Shown here: piece after piece, positions 42,725-52,862 of the stretch
How the letters are laid out: every line of letters begins with the position of its first letter
Position numbering within the stretch: the stretch's first letter is position 1
Assembly (NCBI GenBank): GCA_020848905.1
Contig: JADLHG010000042.1
Location: 372,001 to 436,000, forward strand
From: Deltaproteobacteria bacterium
Lineage (GTDB): Bacteria; Myxococcota_A; Polyangia; GCA-2747355; JADLHG01
DNA: 64,000 nucleotides
Direction: 5' to 3'
Made by a program: the position numbers and the translations under genes
The notes under the pieces: model-generated
Database searches by the model: none
What the model was told of the DNA's origin: nothing
What the model saw: only the letters and a program-made list of their open reading frames with translations

Positions 42725-44278
42725 CTATTCCCACTCGATCGTGGCAGGTGGCTTCGACGAGATGTCGTAGACCACGCGGTTGATCCCCGGGACCTCGTTG
42801 ATCACGCGGCTGCTGATGGTGGCGAGGAGCTCGTACGGGAGCTTCACCCAGTCCGCCGTCATGCCGTCCGTGGAATGCACGGCGCGCAGCGCGAGGACCG
42901 ACTGATAGGTGCGGCCGTCCCCCATCACGCCCACCGTCTGGACCGGCAGGAGCACGCCGAACGACTGCCAGATGCTGTCGTAGAGCCCGGCGGCGCGGAT
43001 CTCCTCGTCGATGATCGCGTCGGCCTTCTGTAGCAGCGCCACGCGCTCGGCTGTCACCTCGCCGAGAATGCGCACCGCCATCCCCGGTCCGGGGAAGGGC
43101 TGCCTCCAGAGCACGTGGTGCGGGAGCCCGAGCTCCTCCCCCACCTGCCGCACCTCGTCCTTGAAGAGCTCGCGCAGCGGTTCGACGAGCCGCATGCGCA
43201 TGCGCTCGGGCAAGCCCCCCACGTTGTGGTGCGTCTTGATGGTGGCCGAGGGGCCGCGGTGCGAGCTGCTCTCGATCACGTCCGGGTAGAGCGTCCCCTG
43301 GAGCAGATAGTCCGCCGGCGGTACCAGACGCTGCGCCTGCTCCTCGAAGACCGCCACGAACTCCGCCCCGATGAGCTTGCGCTTGCGCTCGGGGTCGGTG
43401 ACCCCCGCGAGGCGCTCCAGAAAGCGCCGGCGCGCATCGACCACCACGAGGGGCATACGCAGCTGCTCGGCGAAGACCTGCTCGACCTGCGCCGCCTCGC
43501 CGGCCCGCAGGACGCCGTTGTCCACGAAGATGCAGCTCAGCCGCTCGCCGATCGCCCGGTGCGCGAGGACAGCCGCCACCGAGGAGTCCACCCCGCCCGA
43601 GAGGCCGCAGACGACGCGCGCCGTGGGTCCCACCTGTTCGCGGATCCGGGTCACCTCCGTCTCGACGAACGAGGCCATCGTCCAGTCGCCCGCGCAGCCG
43701 CAGAGGGCGTGGACGAAGTTGCCGAGCATCAGCTCGCCGCGAGGAGTGTGCGCCACCTCGGGGTGGAACTGCACGCCGAGGAGCCGGCGCGTGGGGTGCC
43801 AGATCGCGCAGTGCGCGGTGTTCTCGCTGCTCCCGACCGCGACAAAGCCCTCGGGGAGGCTCTCGATGCGGTCGCCGTGGCTCATCCAGACCGCGAGCTC
43901 GCCCTCCTCGTCGAGCCCGCGCCAGAGCGGGCAGTCGCGGTCGAGGACCCGCACCTTCGCGCGCCCGTACTCCCTGCGCTCCCCCGGCGCCACCCGCCCG
44001 CCGAGCAGCTCGGTCATGAGCTGCAGGCCGTAGCAGATGCCGAGCACGGGGACCCCGAGCTCGAACACCTCCTTCGAGATGCGCGGGGCGTCGGTCTCGT
44101 AGACGCTCGCCGGCCCCCCGGAGAGGATCACGCCCGCCGGCTGCATGGCCCGAAGCTCCGCCAGGGAGATGGTGCAGGGGCGGATCTCGCTGTAGACGCG
44201 GAGCTCGCGCACGCGGCGGGCGATGAGCTGCGTGTACTGCGAGCCGAAATCCAGGACGACGATCGATCTGCGCGCCAC
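42725..44278 (-). CDS. guaA: GMP synthase (glutamine-hydrolysing)
   Basis: The 517-residue protein starts at a GTG at 44278, 4 bases after guaB. The N-terminal class I glutamine amidotransferase has the nucleophile Cys in [10 protein letters not shown] (about 80-89) and the His/Glu pair in FHPEVAH. The ATP-pyrophosphatase P-loop is [12 protein letters not shown] (about 225-236), and the C-terminal dimerisation domain ends PPATIEWE. It amidates XMP to GMP, the step after guaB. Confidence 0.97.
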   Translation of the reverse strand: MARRSIVVLDFGSQYTQLIARRVRELRVYSEIRPCTISLAELRAMQPAGVILSGGPASVYETDAPRISKEVFELGVPVLGICYGLQLMTELLGGRVAPGERREYGRAKVRVLDRDCPLWRGLDEEGELAVWMSHGDRIESLPEGFVAVGSSENTAHCAIWHPTRRLLGVQFHPEVAHTPRGELMLGNFVHALCGCAGDWTMASFVETEVTRIREQVGPTARVVCGLSGGVDSSVAAVLAHRAIGERLSCIFVDNGVLRAGEAAQVEQVFAEQLRMPLVVVDARRRFLERLAGVTDPERKRKLIGAEFVAVFEEQAQRLVPPADYLLQGTLYPDVIESSSHRGPSATIKTHHNVGGLPERMRMRLVEPLRELFKDEVRQVGEELGLPHHVLWRQPFPGPGMAVRILGEVTAERVALLQKADAIIDEEIRAAGLYDSIWQSFGVLLPVQTVGVMGDGRTYQSVLALRAVHSTDGMTADWVKLPYELLATISSRVINEVPGINRVVYDISSKPPATIEWE

Positions 44279-44282
44279 GACG

Positions 44283-45743
44283 CTACTCCACGCGGTAGTT
44301 GGGGGCTTCTTTCATGATGATCACGTCGTGTACGTGGCTCTCGCGCTGCCCCGCGGCGGTGACCTGGACGAAGCGCGCCCGCGTCCGCAGCTCGGCGAGC
44401 GTCGCCGCGCCGACGTAGCCCATCGCCGCGCGCACGCCGCCGATGAGCTGGTAGACGCTGTCCGCGAGCGGCCCACGATACGGGACGCGCCCCTCGATCC
44501 CCTCGGGGACGAGCTTCCGGTCGTCGGTCACGTTCATCTGGAAGTAGCGGTCGCGGCTGCCGTCCTGCATCGCGCCGAGGCTCCCCATGCCGCGGTACAT
44601 CTTGTAGCTGCGACCCTGGTAGAGGATCTTCTCCCCTGGGGCCTCGTCGGTGCCGGCGAAGAGACTGCCCACCATCACCACGTGCGCCCCGGCGGCGAGC
44701 GCCTTCGCCACGTCCCCCGAGTACTTGATGCCACCGTCGGCGATCACCGTCGCCCCGTGCCGCTCCGCCACGGGCGCGCAGGCCCAGATGGCCGTCATCT
44801 GCGGCACGCCCACCCCCGTCACGACGCGGGTGGTGCAGATCGAGCCGGGCCCGATGCCGACCTTGATCGCGTCGGCTCCCGCCTTCGCCAGCGCCTCCGC
44901 TCCCTCCGCGGTCGCCACGTTGCCGGCCACGATCGGGAGGTCGGGGTAGCTCGCCCGCACGGCGGCGACAGTGTCGATGACCCGCTGGCTGTGGCCGTGC
45001 GCCGTATCCACGCAGATCACGTCGCACCCCGCCTCGACGAGGCGCGCCACGCGCTCCTCGCGGTCGGCTCCCACGCCCACCGCGGCCCCCACGCGCAGGC
45101 GCCCGCGGTCGTCCTTCGCCGCGAAGGGGTGCCGCTGAGCCTTCTCGATGTCCTTGATCGTGATGAGCCCCTTGAGCATCCCCTTGCCGTCCACCACGAG
45201 CAGCTTCTCGATGCGATTCGTGTGCAGGAGCTCCTTCGCCCGCTCCAGGTCCACCCCTTCGGGCGCCGTGACGAGCTCCTCGGTCATCAGGTCCGCTACC
45301 CGCTGGTCCAGGTTCTTCTCGAAGCGCACGTCCCGGTTGGTGAGGATCCCGACGAGCCGCCCTTCCTTGACCACCGGCAGCCCCGAGAAGCTGTGGGTCT
45401 GCATCAGGTGGATGGCGTCACCGAGGCGCTGGTCGGGGTGCACGGTGAGCGGGTCCACGACCATCCCCGTCTCGGCGCGCTTCACCTGGAGCACCTCCTT
45501 CGCCTGGTCGGCGGGGGAGAGGTTCCGATGCACGATCCCGAGTCCTCCCTCTCGCGCGAGGCAGATGGCCGTCGCCGACTCGGTCACGGTGTCCATGGCC
45601 GACGATACGAGCGGGATCTGGAGGGCGATCCCGCGCGCGAGGCGGGTGGTCACCGCCACCTCGGAGGGGAGGACGGTGCTGTGCCCCGGGACGAGCAGGA
45701 CGTCGTCGAAGGTCAAGGCCACGGGCATGGTGCGGTCGTTCAT
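44283..45743 (-). CDS. guaB: IMP dehydrogenase
   Basis: The 486-residue protein has a TIM barrel interrupted by a pair of CBS domains (about 95-205), which sense purine nucleotides. The catalytic loop [19 protein letters not shown] carries the active-site Cys (about residue 303), and the flap RYFQ...[11 protein letters not shown] is present. It converts IMP to XMP with NAD in guanine nucleotide synthesis. It forms an operon with guaA. Confidence 0.97.
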   Translation of the reverse strand: MNDRTMPVALTFDDVLLVPGHSTVLPSEVAVTTRLARGIALQIPLVSSAMDTVTESATAICLAREGGLGIVHRNLSPADQAKEVLQVKRAETGMVVDPLTVHPDQRLGDAIHLMQTHSFSGLPVVKEGRLVGILTNRDVRFEKNLDQRVADLMTEELVTAPEGVDLERAKELLHTNRIEKLLVVDGKGMLKGLITIKDIEKAQRHPFAAKDDRGRLRVGAAVGVGADREERVARLVEAGCDVICVDTAHGHSQRVIDTVAAVRASYPDLPIVAGNVATAEGAEALAKAGADAIKVGIGPGSICTTRVVTGVGVPQMTAIWACAPVAERHGATVIADGGIKYSGDVAKALAAGAHVVMVGSLFAGTDEAPGEKILYQGRSYKMYRGMGSLGAMQDGSRDRYFQMNVTDDRKLVPEGIEGRVPYRGPLADSVYQLIGGVRAAMGYVGAATLAELRTRARFVQVTAAGQRESHVHDVIIMKEAPNYRVE

Positions 45744-45798
45744 CGGACACCTCCGCCCGGGCGGTCCACCCGGGGCTCGCTCGTCGGTCGCGGCCGAC

Positions 45799-47466
45799 CT
45801 AGGAATCCTTCACCGCGCTCTTGCGCGTGCGGACCAGCGTCCCCTCGGCCTGTTCCACCGCCCGATGCAGCGCGTCCACGAGGGTCGGGTCCGTCCCGCT
45901 CGTCCGCAAGAGCTGCGACACCGTCTCCAGGTCGGGGGCATCGTCCTCGGCGGACTCGGTCTGCAGCTCGAGGTAGTCGGCCACCACGCGAATGAGCTGC
46001 ACCCCGACGTGCTCCTCGGGAGGGTCCCAGATGCCGAGCGCCTTCGCGCCGAGGGTGCGCAGGCTCGGGCTCAGCCCGCCGGGCATGGTCGGCTTCGCCG
46101 AGAAGGCCACCATCACGTCGGCCGCCGGGCTCGCCCCCAGCTCTCTCCGGAGCGCCACGTCCAGGCCGAGGAGGTGCGCGGCGAGCGCCGTCCGAGCCAC
46201 CGAGAGCTCGTCGAGCCCGATCTCGCGGGCCATCAAGCGGCTCAGGTGCGCGTACTCCCGCGAGGTGGCCCCGCCCGGGTCGATGCGCTCCTCGAGCATC
46301 GAGACCAGCACTCCCACCGAGGCCAGGAGCTCGCCCAGCAGCCCCTCGAGGTCGGCTGGATCGGTGGCTCCGGGAAGCTGCAATGGGGCAGGCGTCGGCA
46401 CCGCGGCCAGGGCTTCGTGCTCGTCCGTCAGCACTTCGGTCTCGGCGAGCGTCCGCAGCGTGGGCAAGGGAGGCGTCAGGTCCGCCAGGCGCGCGAGGTC
46501 GGCCGCCCCGCCGCGCTTGGCCGAGAAAGCTGGCTGGAGCGTCGTGATCGGATCGGGCGGAGCCGCTTCGGGCTCGCTCAGCTCCTCGGAGAGCTCGATC
46601 TGCTCGAGGTCGAGCTCCTGGGTCCGATCCTGCCCCGTCGGCGTCGAGAAGGGGGTCGTCCACTCGAGCCCCGGAGCCTCCGCTCCCGGCCGCAGCAGCG
46701 AGCGCCCGCGGATCTCCGGCGGAGCGGCCCGACGCTCGAAGGTCGGGAGCGGCCTCTGCGCCGAGGCCGGTACGGAACGCCCTCGCGGCGCGGCCAGGCG
46801 CTGCACGGTGGTCTTGGGCAGATCCTGCGAGTCGTCGTCAGAGACGGTGTCCGGCGAGGGCTCGGGGAGCGCCGCGATCTCCTTGGCCAGCGATGGATCC
46901 AGCTCCACCTTTCCCGGGATCAGGGACACCTGGGTGTCTCCGATCTGGAGCAGGTCGCTGTCCTCGTCGCGATCCATGCGCGGCACGGGAGCGAGCTCCC
47001 CCGCCACCTGCTCGGTCGCGCCGTACGCCCGCGCGATGGCGTCCAGGATCACCGACCGCCGCGCCAGGTAGGTACGCACCTCCACCACGCGGCTGGCCGC
47101 GCGCAGGCGCTTCAGCCCCTCCTGATCGGACGGGTCGAACATGACCACGGAGAGGGTCCCCTTCGCCAGGTCCAGGTCCAGCGGCAGGAGAACCAGCTCG
47201 CGGGCGAGGGCCCTAGGCACCCGACGTCGGAGATCCGGCGAGAGCGTAAGGTGCAGCAGCCGCTCCTCGGGGATGGCCGGCACTCCGAGTCGGCGCGAGA
47301 GGAGAAAGAACAGGTCGTCCTCGGTAACCAGCCCCCGCCGCAAGAGCCACTCCGCGAGCGATCCCCCGCCCTGCTTCTGGTGCTGCTGCAGGGCGTGCTC
47401 GAGGTCGAGGGGCGGGATGGCCTCCTCTTTCCTCAGGATGTCGATGAGCTGGGTGTTGACGGGCAT
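45799..47466 (-). CDS. GspE_N/MshEN-domain protein with a degenerate HD-GYP-like C-terminus
   Basis: The 555-residue protein begins with a GspE_N (MshEN)-type domain (about 1-150: [34 protein letters not shown]), which in other proteins binds cyclic di-GMP. Residues 155-360 are low complexity and acidic. The C-terminal 190 residues follow the helix pattern of HD-GYP phosphodiesterases ([35 protein letters not shown]). However, the catalytic HD is lost (AAHLLGLD where LLHDIGK is expected), and so are HHE and GYP. It is probably a non-catalytic cyclic-di-GMP-linked adaptor. The guaB start lies 55 bases downstream on the same strand. Confidence 0.72.
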   Translation of the reverse strand: MPVNTQLIDILRKEEAIPPLDLEHALQQHQKQGGGSLAEWLLRRGLVTEDDLFFLLSRRLGVPAIPEERLLHLTLSPDLRRRVPRALARELVLLPLDLDLAKGTLSVVMFDPSDQEGLKRLRAASRVVEVRTYLARRSVILDAIARAYGATEQVAGELAPVPRMDRDEDSDLLQIGDTQVSLIPGKVELDPSLAKEIAALPEPSPDTVSDDDSQDLPKTTVQRLAAPRGRSVPASAQRPLPTFERRAAPPEIRGRSLLRPGAEAPGLEWTTPFSTPTGQDRTQELDLEQIELSEELSEPEAAPPDPITTLQPAFSAKRGGAADLARLADLTPPLPTLRTLAETEVLTDEHEALAAVPTPAPLQLPGATDPADLEGLLGELLASVGVLVSMLEERIDPGGATSREYAHLSRLMAREIGLDELSVARTALAAHLLGLDVALRRELGASPAADVMVAFSAKPTMPGGLSPSLRTLGAKALGIWDPPEEHVGVQLIRVVADYLELQTESAEDDAPDLETVSQLLRTSGTDPTLVDALHRAVEQAEGTLVRTRKSAVKDS

Positions 47467-47656
47467 GCCACCTCGGGCGAGCGCGCGCAGTATAGTGGGG
47501 TTGTTTCGGGTTGCCTACCCTATGGTGGCGTGGCCCCCGGAGGCCCCCGCGACCTGCGCCGGTCGAGAAGGACGTCGTGTCCACAGGCATGTGCTTTGCA
47601 CGTCGCTACGCGAAGGGCAACCACCTTCGCGCGCCCCACGCTGGAGTTCGGTGCAC

Positions 47657-48256
47657 GTGAGACTTCCTCTGCTGCTCTGCCTATTACCCGCCGCCGCCGG
47701 GGCTGCGCCGGCGCCCCGCCTCCCTGTGGTGGCCTTCCTCCCGCTCGAGAGCGTGAACCTCTCCGCAGCGGAACGCCGCCACGTGGAGCTGCTCCTCCGC
47801 CGCAGCGTCACGGTCGGGAAGGGCTATCGCCCGCTGGCGGAGAACCTCCTCGAGCAGGAGCTGCGGGCGCGCCCCGCGAGCTGCCTCCGGGACCTCCCCT
47901 GCACGATCGAGCTCGGGCGGGCCGTCGGGGCGAGCCTCGTGGCGGCCTGGCGCGTCGGGCGCCTGGGGAACACCACGGTGGTCCGGTTGACGACGGTAGA
48001 TGTGGCCCGCGGGGCGCGGCAAGGCACCTGGCAAGAAGTCCTGCGCGCTCCCGGTGACGAGAGCCTCTCCGGCGCGCTGCGGAGACTGGCGTTCGCGGGC
48101 CTTCCGGCCCCCCCTCCCGGCCGCCCGTGGTACCGCCAATGGTGGGTCTGGACCGCTGCGTCGGTGGCCGTGGCCGGGATCGTGACCTCCACCGTGCTGC
48201 TGGCGCGACGCGGGTCCGAGCGACCCGACGTCATCATCGTGCCGCCCCGCCCCTGA
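47657..48256 (+). CDS. exported protein with C-terminal transmembrane helix, unknown
   Basis: Either GTG 47651 or 47657 can be the start (GGAG at 47643-47646). The 199-residue protein has a signal peptide (ending AAAGAAPAP), a central alpha/beta part of about 120 residues and a C-terminal helix WWVWTAASVAVAGIVTSTVL followed by Arg residues. The central part (VVAFLPLESVNLSAAERRHV, GRAVGASLVAAWRVGRLGN) resembles periplasmic domains that sense or sum caspase-/TolB-like signals in myxobacteria, but I cannot name it with confidence. Confidence 0.68.
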   Translation: MRLPLLLCLLPAAAGAAPAPRLPVVAFLPLESVNLSAAERRHVELLLRRSVTVGKGYRPLAENLLEQELRARPASCLRDLPCTIELGRAVGASLVAAWRVGRLGNTTVVRLTTVDVARGARQGTWQEVLRAPGDESLSGALRRLAFAGLPAPPPGRPWYRQWWVWTAASVAVAGIVTSTVLLARRGSERPDVIIVPPRP

Positions 48257-48299
48257 GCCGCGCCGCTCCCGAGCGAGCCGCGACCCCTCCCCACCCGAG

Positions 48300-48340
48300 C
48301 TGTCACACCACGTTGACAGGCGGGGCCTCCCGACCTGTCA
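48300..48340. promoter_or_regulatory. three CTGTCA half-sites upstream of a Cys-rich lipoprotein gene
   Basis: CTGTCA (48300-48305) and TGACAG (48314-48319) form an inverted pair with 8 bases between, and a third CTGTCA lies at 48335-48340. They sit about 145 bases before the gene at 48483. The arrangement resembles a regulator binding site, or is overlapped by a TTGACA -35 (48313-48318), but no convincing -10 follows. Confidence 0.3.
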
Positions 48341-48482
48341 AACGCATGCGACGCTCGGCGCGACGGCGCGCGCCATGGACTCCTCAACCTCGCGCGAGAG
48401 CACGCACTTCAAGGTGCGCCGGGCCTGGTCCGGAGCCTGCATTGCTTCCGCTCGGCTGCAACGCGACGAAAGGACAATCACC

Positions 48483-49859
48483 ATGCGGCAACGCCTCCGA
48501 ACTCTCGCAGGACCCGGGCTCCTCGTGCTGTGGGCCCTCGGTACCCCAGGCTGCACCGAGTCGAACCAGACCCCCATCTCGGCCATCGATCTGAAGACGG
48601 GAGAGCGGCGCGAGTTCGGCTCCTCGGCGGACGTGCCCGCCGGCTGGCAGCCGTGCAGCGACCCGACCTGCGGGACGGTGCCGCCGGGAGTCCCCTGCCA
48701 GAACCTGGGTCCGAAGGTCTGTAGCCTCAACCCCAACTGTCGCGTCAAGACGCTGAGCTGCGTCGAGAGCGGCTGTGCCGAGCCCGGCACCGGTACAGGC
48801 ACCGGAAGCGGCGGGAGCAGCGGCAGCGCGGGCAGCGGCTCGGGCAGCGTGCCCCCCGCGAGCGGCAGCGGGAGCAGCACCCCCGGCGCGACGCCAAGCG
48901 GCAGCGGGAGCAGCACCCCGGGCGGCCTGCCCACGAACCCGACGGAACCGCCCAACCCCGGACCGGCCCCGGCCCCTGGCGGCGGGTGCGGCCCCTCCGC
49001 ACCTCCCGTATGCGAGCTGGCCTGCGTACCGAAGTTCCCCCTCGAGTGCGAGGAACTGACCGGCGAGAAGGCCTGCAGCGGGCGCAAGGACTGCGAGTGG
49101 GGAGCTTTCTACTGCCCGATGTGCATGCCCCAGGAGGGCACCGGCTGCGAGTGCAAGCCCTCTTGCCGCCAGAAGGCGCCGCCCACCTGCGACGCTCTCG
49201 ACGAGACCACCTGCGGCAAGCGCCCTGACTGCGAGTGGCTCCCGGGGGTCTGCCCGATGTGCGAGCCGCAGAATCCGAACGACCCGGCCGCCACGGCGTG
49301 CACCTGCCGCTCCTTCTGCCAGGCCAAGCCGCTGCAGTGCACCGTGGCGCTCTCGCCCCCGCCGCCGGACTTCTGCCCGAACGGCAAGATCGTGCCGAAG
49401 CACGACGCGCGCGGCTGCGTGGTGGGCTTCTCCTGCGAGAAGTACTGCCCGGCGCTCGCCCCGCTCCCCCCCGACTTCTGCGTGGGCGGGAAGATCCAGA
49501 CCAAGTACGACCCCCGCGGCTGCGCGATCGGCTTCGAGTGCATCAAGCCCACCGACCCGGGGACCTGCGCCGACCTGAGCAAGGCCTACGCCCTCGCCCT
49601 GGACCAGGCTCGGAGCTGCGCCCCCTCCGCGGCCGCGAAGCAGTGCTCGCTGCAGGTCCCCGACCGGCTGGCCTGCGCGTGCGTGACCTACGTGAACGGC
49701 GGACAGACCGCGGCGGTGCAGAAGCTGAACGACCTGCGCAAGAGGTGGGATGCGGCCGGGTGCAACAAGAACCTGGCGTGCCCGGCCGTGGCCTGCTTCG
49801 CCCCGCAGGCGGCGAGCTGCGACGCGGCCTCGGGTAAGTGCAAGGACGCAACCAAGTAG
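48483..49859 (+). CDS. cysteine-rich lipoprotein with Gly/Ser-rich linker
   Basis: The 458-residue protein starts at an ATG with AAAGGA upstream and has a lipobox LGTPGC (Cys24). A low-complexity Gly/Ser/Pro linker (about 98-170) joins two Cys-rich parts. The second part contains tandem Cys modules, ECEELTGEKACSGRKDCEWG and TCDALDETTCGKRPDCEW, which look like an internal duplication. Two PPDFC..GKI..K.D.RGC..GF.C repeats follow. Such proteins are typical envelope or spore-coat type factors in myxobacteria; the function is unknown. Confidence 0.8.
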   Translation: MRQRLRTLAGPGLLVLWALGTPGCTESNQTPISAIDLKTGERREFGSSADVPAGWQPCSDPTCGTVPPGVPCQNLGPKVCSLNPNCRVKTLSCVESGCAEPGTGTGTGSGGSSGSAGSGSGSVPPASGSGSSTPGATPSGSGSSTPGGLPTNPTEPPNPGPAPAPGGGCGPSAPPVCELACVPKFPLECEELTGEKACSGRKDCEWGAFYCPMCMPQEGTGCECKPSCRQKAPPTCDALDETTCGKRPDCEWLPGVCPMCEPQNPNDPAATACTCRSFCQAKPLQCTVALSPPPPDFCPNGKIVPKHDARGCVVGFSCEKYCPALAPLPPDFCVGGKIQTKYDPRGCAIGFECIKPTDPGTCADLSKAYALALDQARSCAPSAAAKQCSLQVPDRLACACVTYVNGGQTAAVQKLNDLRKRWDAAGCNKNLACPAVACFAPQAASCDAASGKCKDATK

Positions 49860-49947
49860 GCAGTGCCCCCTCGTGCGACGCCGCGCGAAGCGACCCGTAC
49901 GAGGCGTGCTACGCTGTGGTCAGGGCCCGGCGCGAAAGGAGTCGGTC

Positions 49948-51072
49948 GTGACCCGTCGAAGCTCTCCTTCCCCCGCGCGCGCCCTTGCCCTTCTCGCCCT
50001 GCTCGGGGGCGGCTGCGGCTCCCCTGTGGCCCTGGACGTCGTCCTCGTCCCCGACCCGAACACCACGAACCCCGAAACCCTGGTGGGACTGCTCCGGACC
50101 GTACGCCTGGTGGTCGACTCGGCCGAGGGCCTCTACCCGGCCACCACGCAGTGGAGCGAGGGAGACGTGCGCGTCAGCGACGTGGACGGCGACGGAGCGG
50201 GGGAACTCGAGGCGCAGGTGCCCCTCGAGAGCCTGGGGCGCTTGCCGTTCGTGCGTCTCGAGCGGGGCGGACTGCCGCCTCAGCCCCTCGACCTGCGCGT
50301 GGAGGGGCTCGCGGGCACCTCGGGCGAGAGCCTGGCCGCGGGCGGCGTGCAAGGCGCCGCGTTTCTGGACGGGAGCACGCGCCGCATCGAGGTGCCGTTC
50401 AACCTGAAGCCCCTCTTCAGGCCGCCCCAGGTGACGCAGGTGATCCCCCCCGACGGCGCGAAGCAGCTCGCCGCGCGGCTCACCGGGAGCGTCTTCGTGA
50501 TCTTCTCCAAGCGCATGCGGGCCCCCATCCTGAGCAGCCGGGGGGTCGTGCGCGTGCTGAAGGTCGTCGGCGGCCGCGAGGAGGAGGTCCCCCCCGAATC
50601 CATCGTGGTCCAGTTCCTCGGCCCCGGCCCCGAGGCGCCCACGACCCTCGAATACCGGTTCGCCGAGCCACTCGCGCTCGCCTCCACCTACCGCATTCGC
50701 GTCACCACGGACGCGCTCGACGACGCCGCGGGTCGGCCTCTCGATCAGGTGCCGATCGCCCCCGGAAACCAACCCTTCGTCAGCCAATTCACCACCGCCG
50801 ATCAAGAGCCGATGGCGAGCTGCCCAGGGTGTGAGCCGCGCTTCTGTCACAACGGAGGCGAGGCCTGCCCTCCCGGCCTCACCTGCGACGCCTCTCGCAA
50901 GACCTGTCGCCCGGAGCCGGGCCCCTGCGTCCCCGAATGCGCCGCGGGCCTCGCCTGCGATCCGGCACAGGGCGTCTGCCTGAGCGACTGCCGCCTCCAC
51001 GGCACCTTCGGCGGCTGCCCCACCAAGGCTCCCCTCTGCGGAACGGACGGCCTCTGCCGCGCGCCGCGCTAA
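49948..51072 (+). CDS. Ig-like lipoprotein with Cys-rich end
   Basis: The GTG at 49948 follows AAAGGAG (49935-49941). The 374-residue protein has a lipobox LLGGGC (Cys23), a beta-rich N-terminal half and an SbsA/Big_5-type Ig-like domain (about 170-290: VTQVIPPDGAKQLAARLTGS, VFVIFSKRMRAPILSS). A Cys-rich tail occupies 293-374 (CPGCEPRFCHNGGEAC). The Asp/Gly loop DVDGDGAGELEAQVP could bind calcium. It is likely an exposed envelope protein. It converges on the kinase gene, with a hairpin at the junction. Confidence 0.78.
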   Translation: MTRRSSPSPARALALLALLGGGCGSPVALDVVLVPDPNTTNPETLVGLLRTVRLVVDSAEGLYPATTQWSEGDVRVSDVDGDGAGELEAQVPLESLGRLPFVRLERGGLPPQPLDLRVEGLAGTSGESLAAGGVQGAAFLDGSTRRIEVPFNLKPLFRPPQVTQVIPPDGAKQLAARLTGSVFVIFSKRMRAPILSSRGVVRVLKVVGGREEEVPPESIVVQFLGPGPEAPTTLEYRFAEPLALASTYRIRVTTDALDDAAGRPLDQVPIAPGNQPFVSQFTTADQEPMASCPGCEPRFCHNGGEACPPGLTCDASRKTCRPEPGPCVPECAAGLACDPAQGVCLSDCRLHGTFGGCPTKAPLCGTDGLCRAPR

Positions 51073-51083
51073 GGCGGCCGGCC
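51070..51083 (+). repeat. solo copy of the TAAGGCGGCCGGCC motif over a stop codon
   Basis: The 14 bases begin with the TAA stop of the Ig-like lipoprotein gene. They match the ends of the palindromic element at 55265-55432 and, in reverse complement with one base changed, the motif at 10952-10965. Confidence 0.45.
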
Positions 51084-51112
51084 GTCTAACGCTCACCGCC
51101 GGCCGAGCCGCC
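51073..51112. terminator. bidirectional hairpin between convergent genes
   Basis: GGCGGC-CGGCC (51073-51083) can pair with GGCCG-a-GCCGCC (51101-51112), an 11-bp stem with one bulged A, between the Ig-like lipoprotein and the kinase gene. The right arm overlaps the last codons of the kinase. No T-run follows. Confidence 0.4.
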
Positions 51113-52841
51113 TCAGGATCGCCGTGAGCTGCGCGTTCGCCCCCGCGTAATCCCCGTCCATGAAGGTCTGGAGCGCGGTGGCCGCCTGATCCTCGAGCGC
51201 CCGCCGGTCCGGACGCGTCGCCGGGAGCGCGCGCAGAAGGCGGTCCACCCGGTTGAGCTTCTCCTGCACCAGGGGCCGGTCCACCCGCACGCTGGCCAGG
51301 CGCCGTTCGAGGCTCGTCAAGCTCTCGCGCGCGGCGACGAGCCTCCCCTCGCGCAGGTGGCCTTCCGCCGCCACCCACTGACCGCGCAGCTCTGCGGGGA
51401 GATCCTCGAGGAGGAGCCCTTGGCTGCCCAGCGCCGTTCGCAACGTGCGCAGCCGCTCCGCCACCCGCGTGCTCTCCACGGGCGACGTGGCCACGCTCGC
51501 CCCGCCATCTCCCTGCAAGCTTCCGCGAACCCCCGGGCGCCCGCCGTCGCCGCGCCCCGCGCCGCCCCCCCGTCGCCGCCGCACCACCCCTCGCGCCGAG
51601 GCATCCGGCGCGACGGACGCCGAGCGCGTGCGGTCTCTCGACCCACCGTCGAGCGCCGCGGGCCGCGACGCGCGTCCTCCGTCCCCCGGCGCTCCCCCGA
51701 CCACCCCCGCGGCACCGCCGGCCGGCCTCTCCCGGGAAGTAGAACGCACCCACCAATACGCTCCCACCCCCAGCGCGGCGAGGAGCAGCGCCCCGGCCCC
51801 GAGCAGCCTTCTGCGCGCCGTCTCCCGTGACTGATTGTCCGCCTCCGGAGAAAGGGCCGACGCACCACGGTCGCGCACCACGGTTCCGTCGCGCCCCGCC
51901 GCGATCGGCCGCACCGACGCCCCCACGCCCTTAGGCGCCGCGGTGGCCGCAGCGCGCACGCAGCTCGCCAGCGACTCCACGTCCGTCCGCAGCGCGAGCT
52001 CCTCCCGCACCCGCGCGAGAGCGGCCGAGAAGGACGCGGCGCTGCCGTACCGCTGCTCGGGAAAGGGCTGCAGCGCGGGCTGCAGCAACGCGTCGAAGCG
52101 CGGTGACAGCTCCGGACGCAGGCTAGACGGAGCCCGCCAGCGGGGATGCTCCGCCGCGCGCAGCAGGTCCACCTCCCGCTCCCCGGCGATGTAGGGCGCC
52201 CCGGTCAGGAGCTCGAAGAGCACGAGCCCGGCCCCGTACACGTCGGTGCGCGCGTCCACCTCGTCCCCGGCGAGCTGCTCGGGAGCCAGGTACTGCACGG
52301 TTCCCTTGATCACTCCCGTACGCGTGCGCCCTTGCCGGAGCCGCGAGCGCGCGATGCCGAAGTCGCTCAGCTTTACCTCGCCCCGCCGCGAGAGGAGCAC
52401 GTTCCGCGGGTTCAGATCGCGATGTACTACCCCGAGGGAGCGCCCGTCGGCGCCCTTCAACCCGTGGAGGTGCCCCAGCGCCGCGAGCAATCCCTCGGCC
52501 ACGAGGAGCGCGAGCCCGGGCTCGAGCGGGGCCCCCTGCCCCCTCAGCAACTCCGCCAGGGAGACCCCGTCCACGAGCTCCATCTCTAAATAGTGCGTTC
52601 CCTCTATTTCCCCGGACGCGTGGACTCGCACGATGTGCGGATGCGCGAGAGCCGCGGCCAGCCGCCCTTCGTCGGCGAACATCTGCACGAACTCCGCGTC
52701 CGCGGCGAGCTCGGGGAGCAGCACCTTCAGGACGACCGAGGTGGGGTCACCCTCTCGCTGCGCCTCGAAGACCTCGGCCATGCCGCCGATGGCGATCCGG
52801 CGCACGAGACGATACGGCCCAATCCGGTCCGAAGAGAGCAT
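51093..52841 (-). CDS. transmembrane Ser/Thr protein kinase
   Basis: The 582-residue protein has an N-terminal Hanks-type kinase domain (about 8-275): a loop IAIGGMAEVFEA, catalytic Lys in VVLKVLLPE, HRDLNPRNVLL catalytic loop, DFGIARS and APEQLAGDEVDARTDVYGAG. The usual third Gly of the P-loop is Ala-Glu, a common variation. One transmembrane helix follows (about 338-357), then a Gly/Arg-rich linker and a helical periplasmic part of about 130 residues. It is the last gene of the glnD cluster, 21 bases after the sigma-54 activator. The FHA domain of that neighbour is a natural substrate reader. Confidence 0.93.
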   Translation of the reverse strand: MLSSDRIGPYRLVRRIAIGGMAEVFEAQREGDPTSVVLKVLLPELAADAEFVQMFADEGRLAAALAHPHIVRVHASGEIEGTHYLEMELVDGVSLAELLRGQGAPLEPGLALLVAEGLLAALGHLHGLKGADGRSLGVVHRDLNPRNVLLSRRGEVKLSDFGIARSRLRQGRTRTGVIKGTVQYLAPEQLAGDEVDARTDVYGAGLVLFELLTGAPYIAGEREVDLLRAAEHPRWRAPSSLRPELSPRFDALLQPALQPFPEQRYGSAASFSAALARVREELALRTDVESLASCVRAAATAAPKGVGASVRPIAAGRDGTVVRDRGASALSPEADNQSRETARRRLLGAGALLLAALGVGAYWWVRSTSRERPAGGAAGVVGGAPGDGGRASRPAALDGGSRDRTRSASVAPDASARGVVRRRRGGGAGRGDGGRPGVRGSLQGDGGASVATSPVESTRVAERLRTLRTALGSQGLLLEDLPAELRGQWVAAEGHLREGRLVAARESLTSLERRLASVRVDRPLVQEKLNRVDRLLRALPATRPDRRALEDQAATALQTFMDGDYAGANAQLTAILRRLGRR

Positions 52842-52862
52842 CGGGGGCAGAGACCCAGCGCG

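Noticed and set aside
45148-48057. A plus-strand frame of about 970 codons over guaB and the GspE_N gene
   Set aside because: It is antisense to the strongly conserved guaB and is low-complexity.
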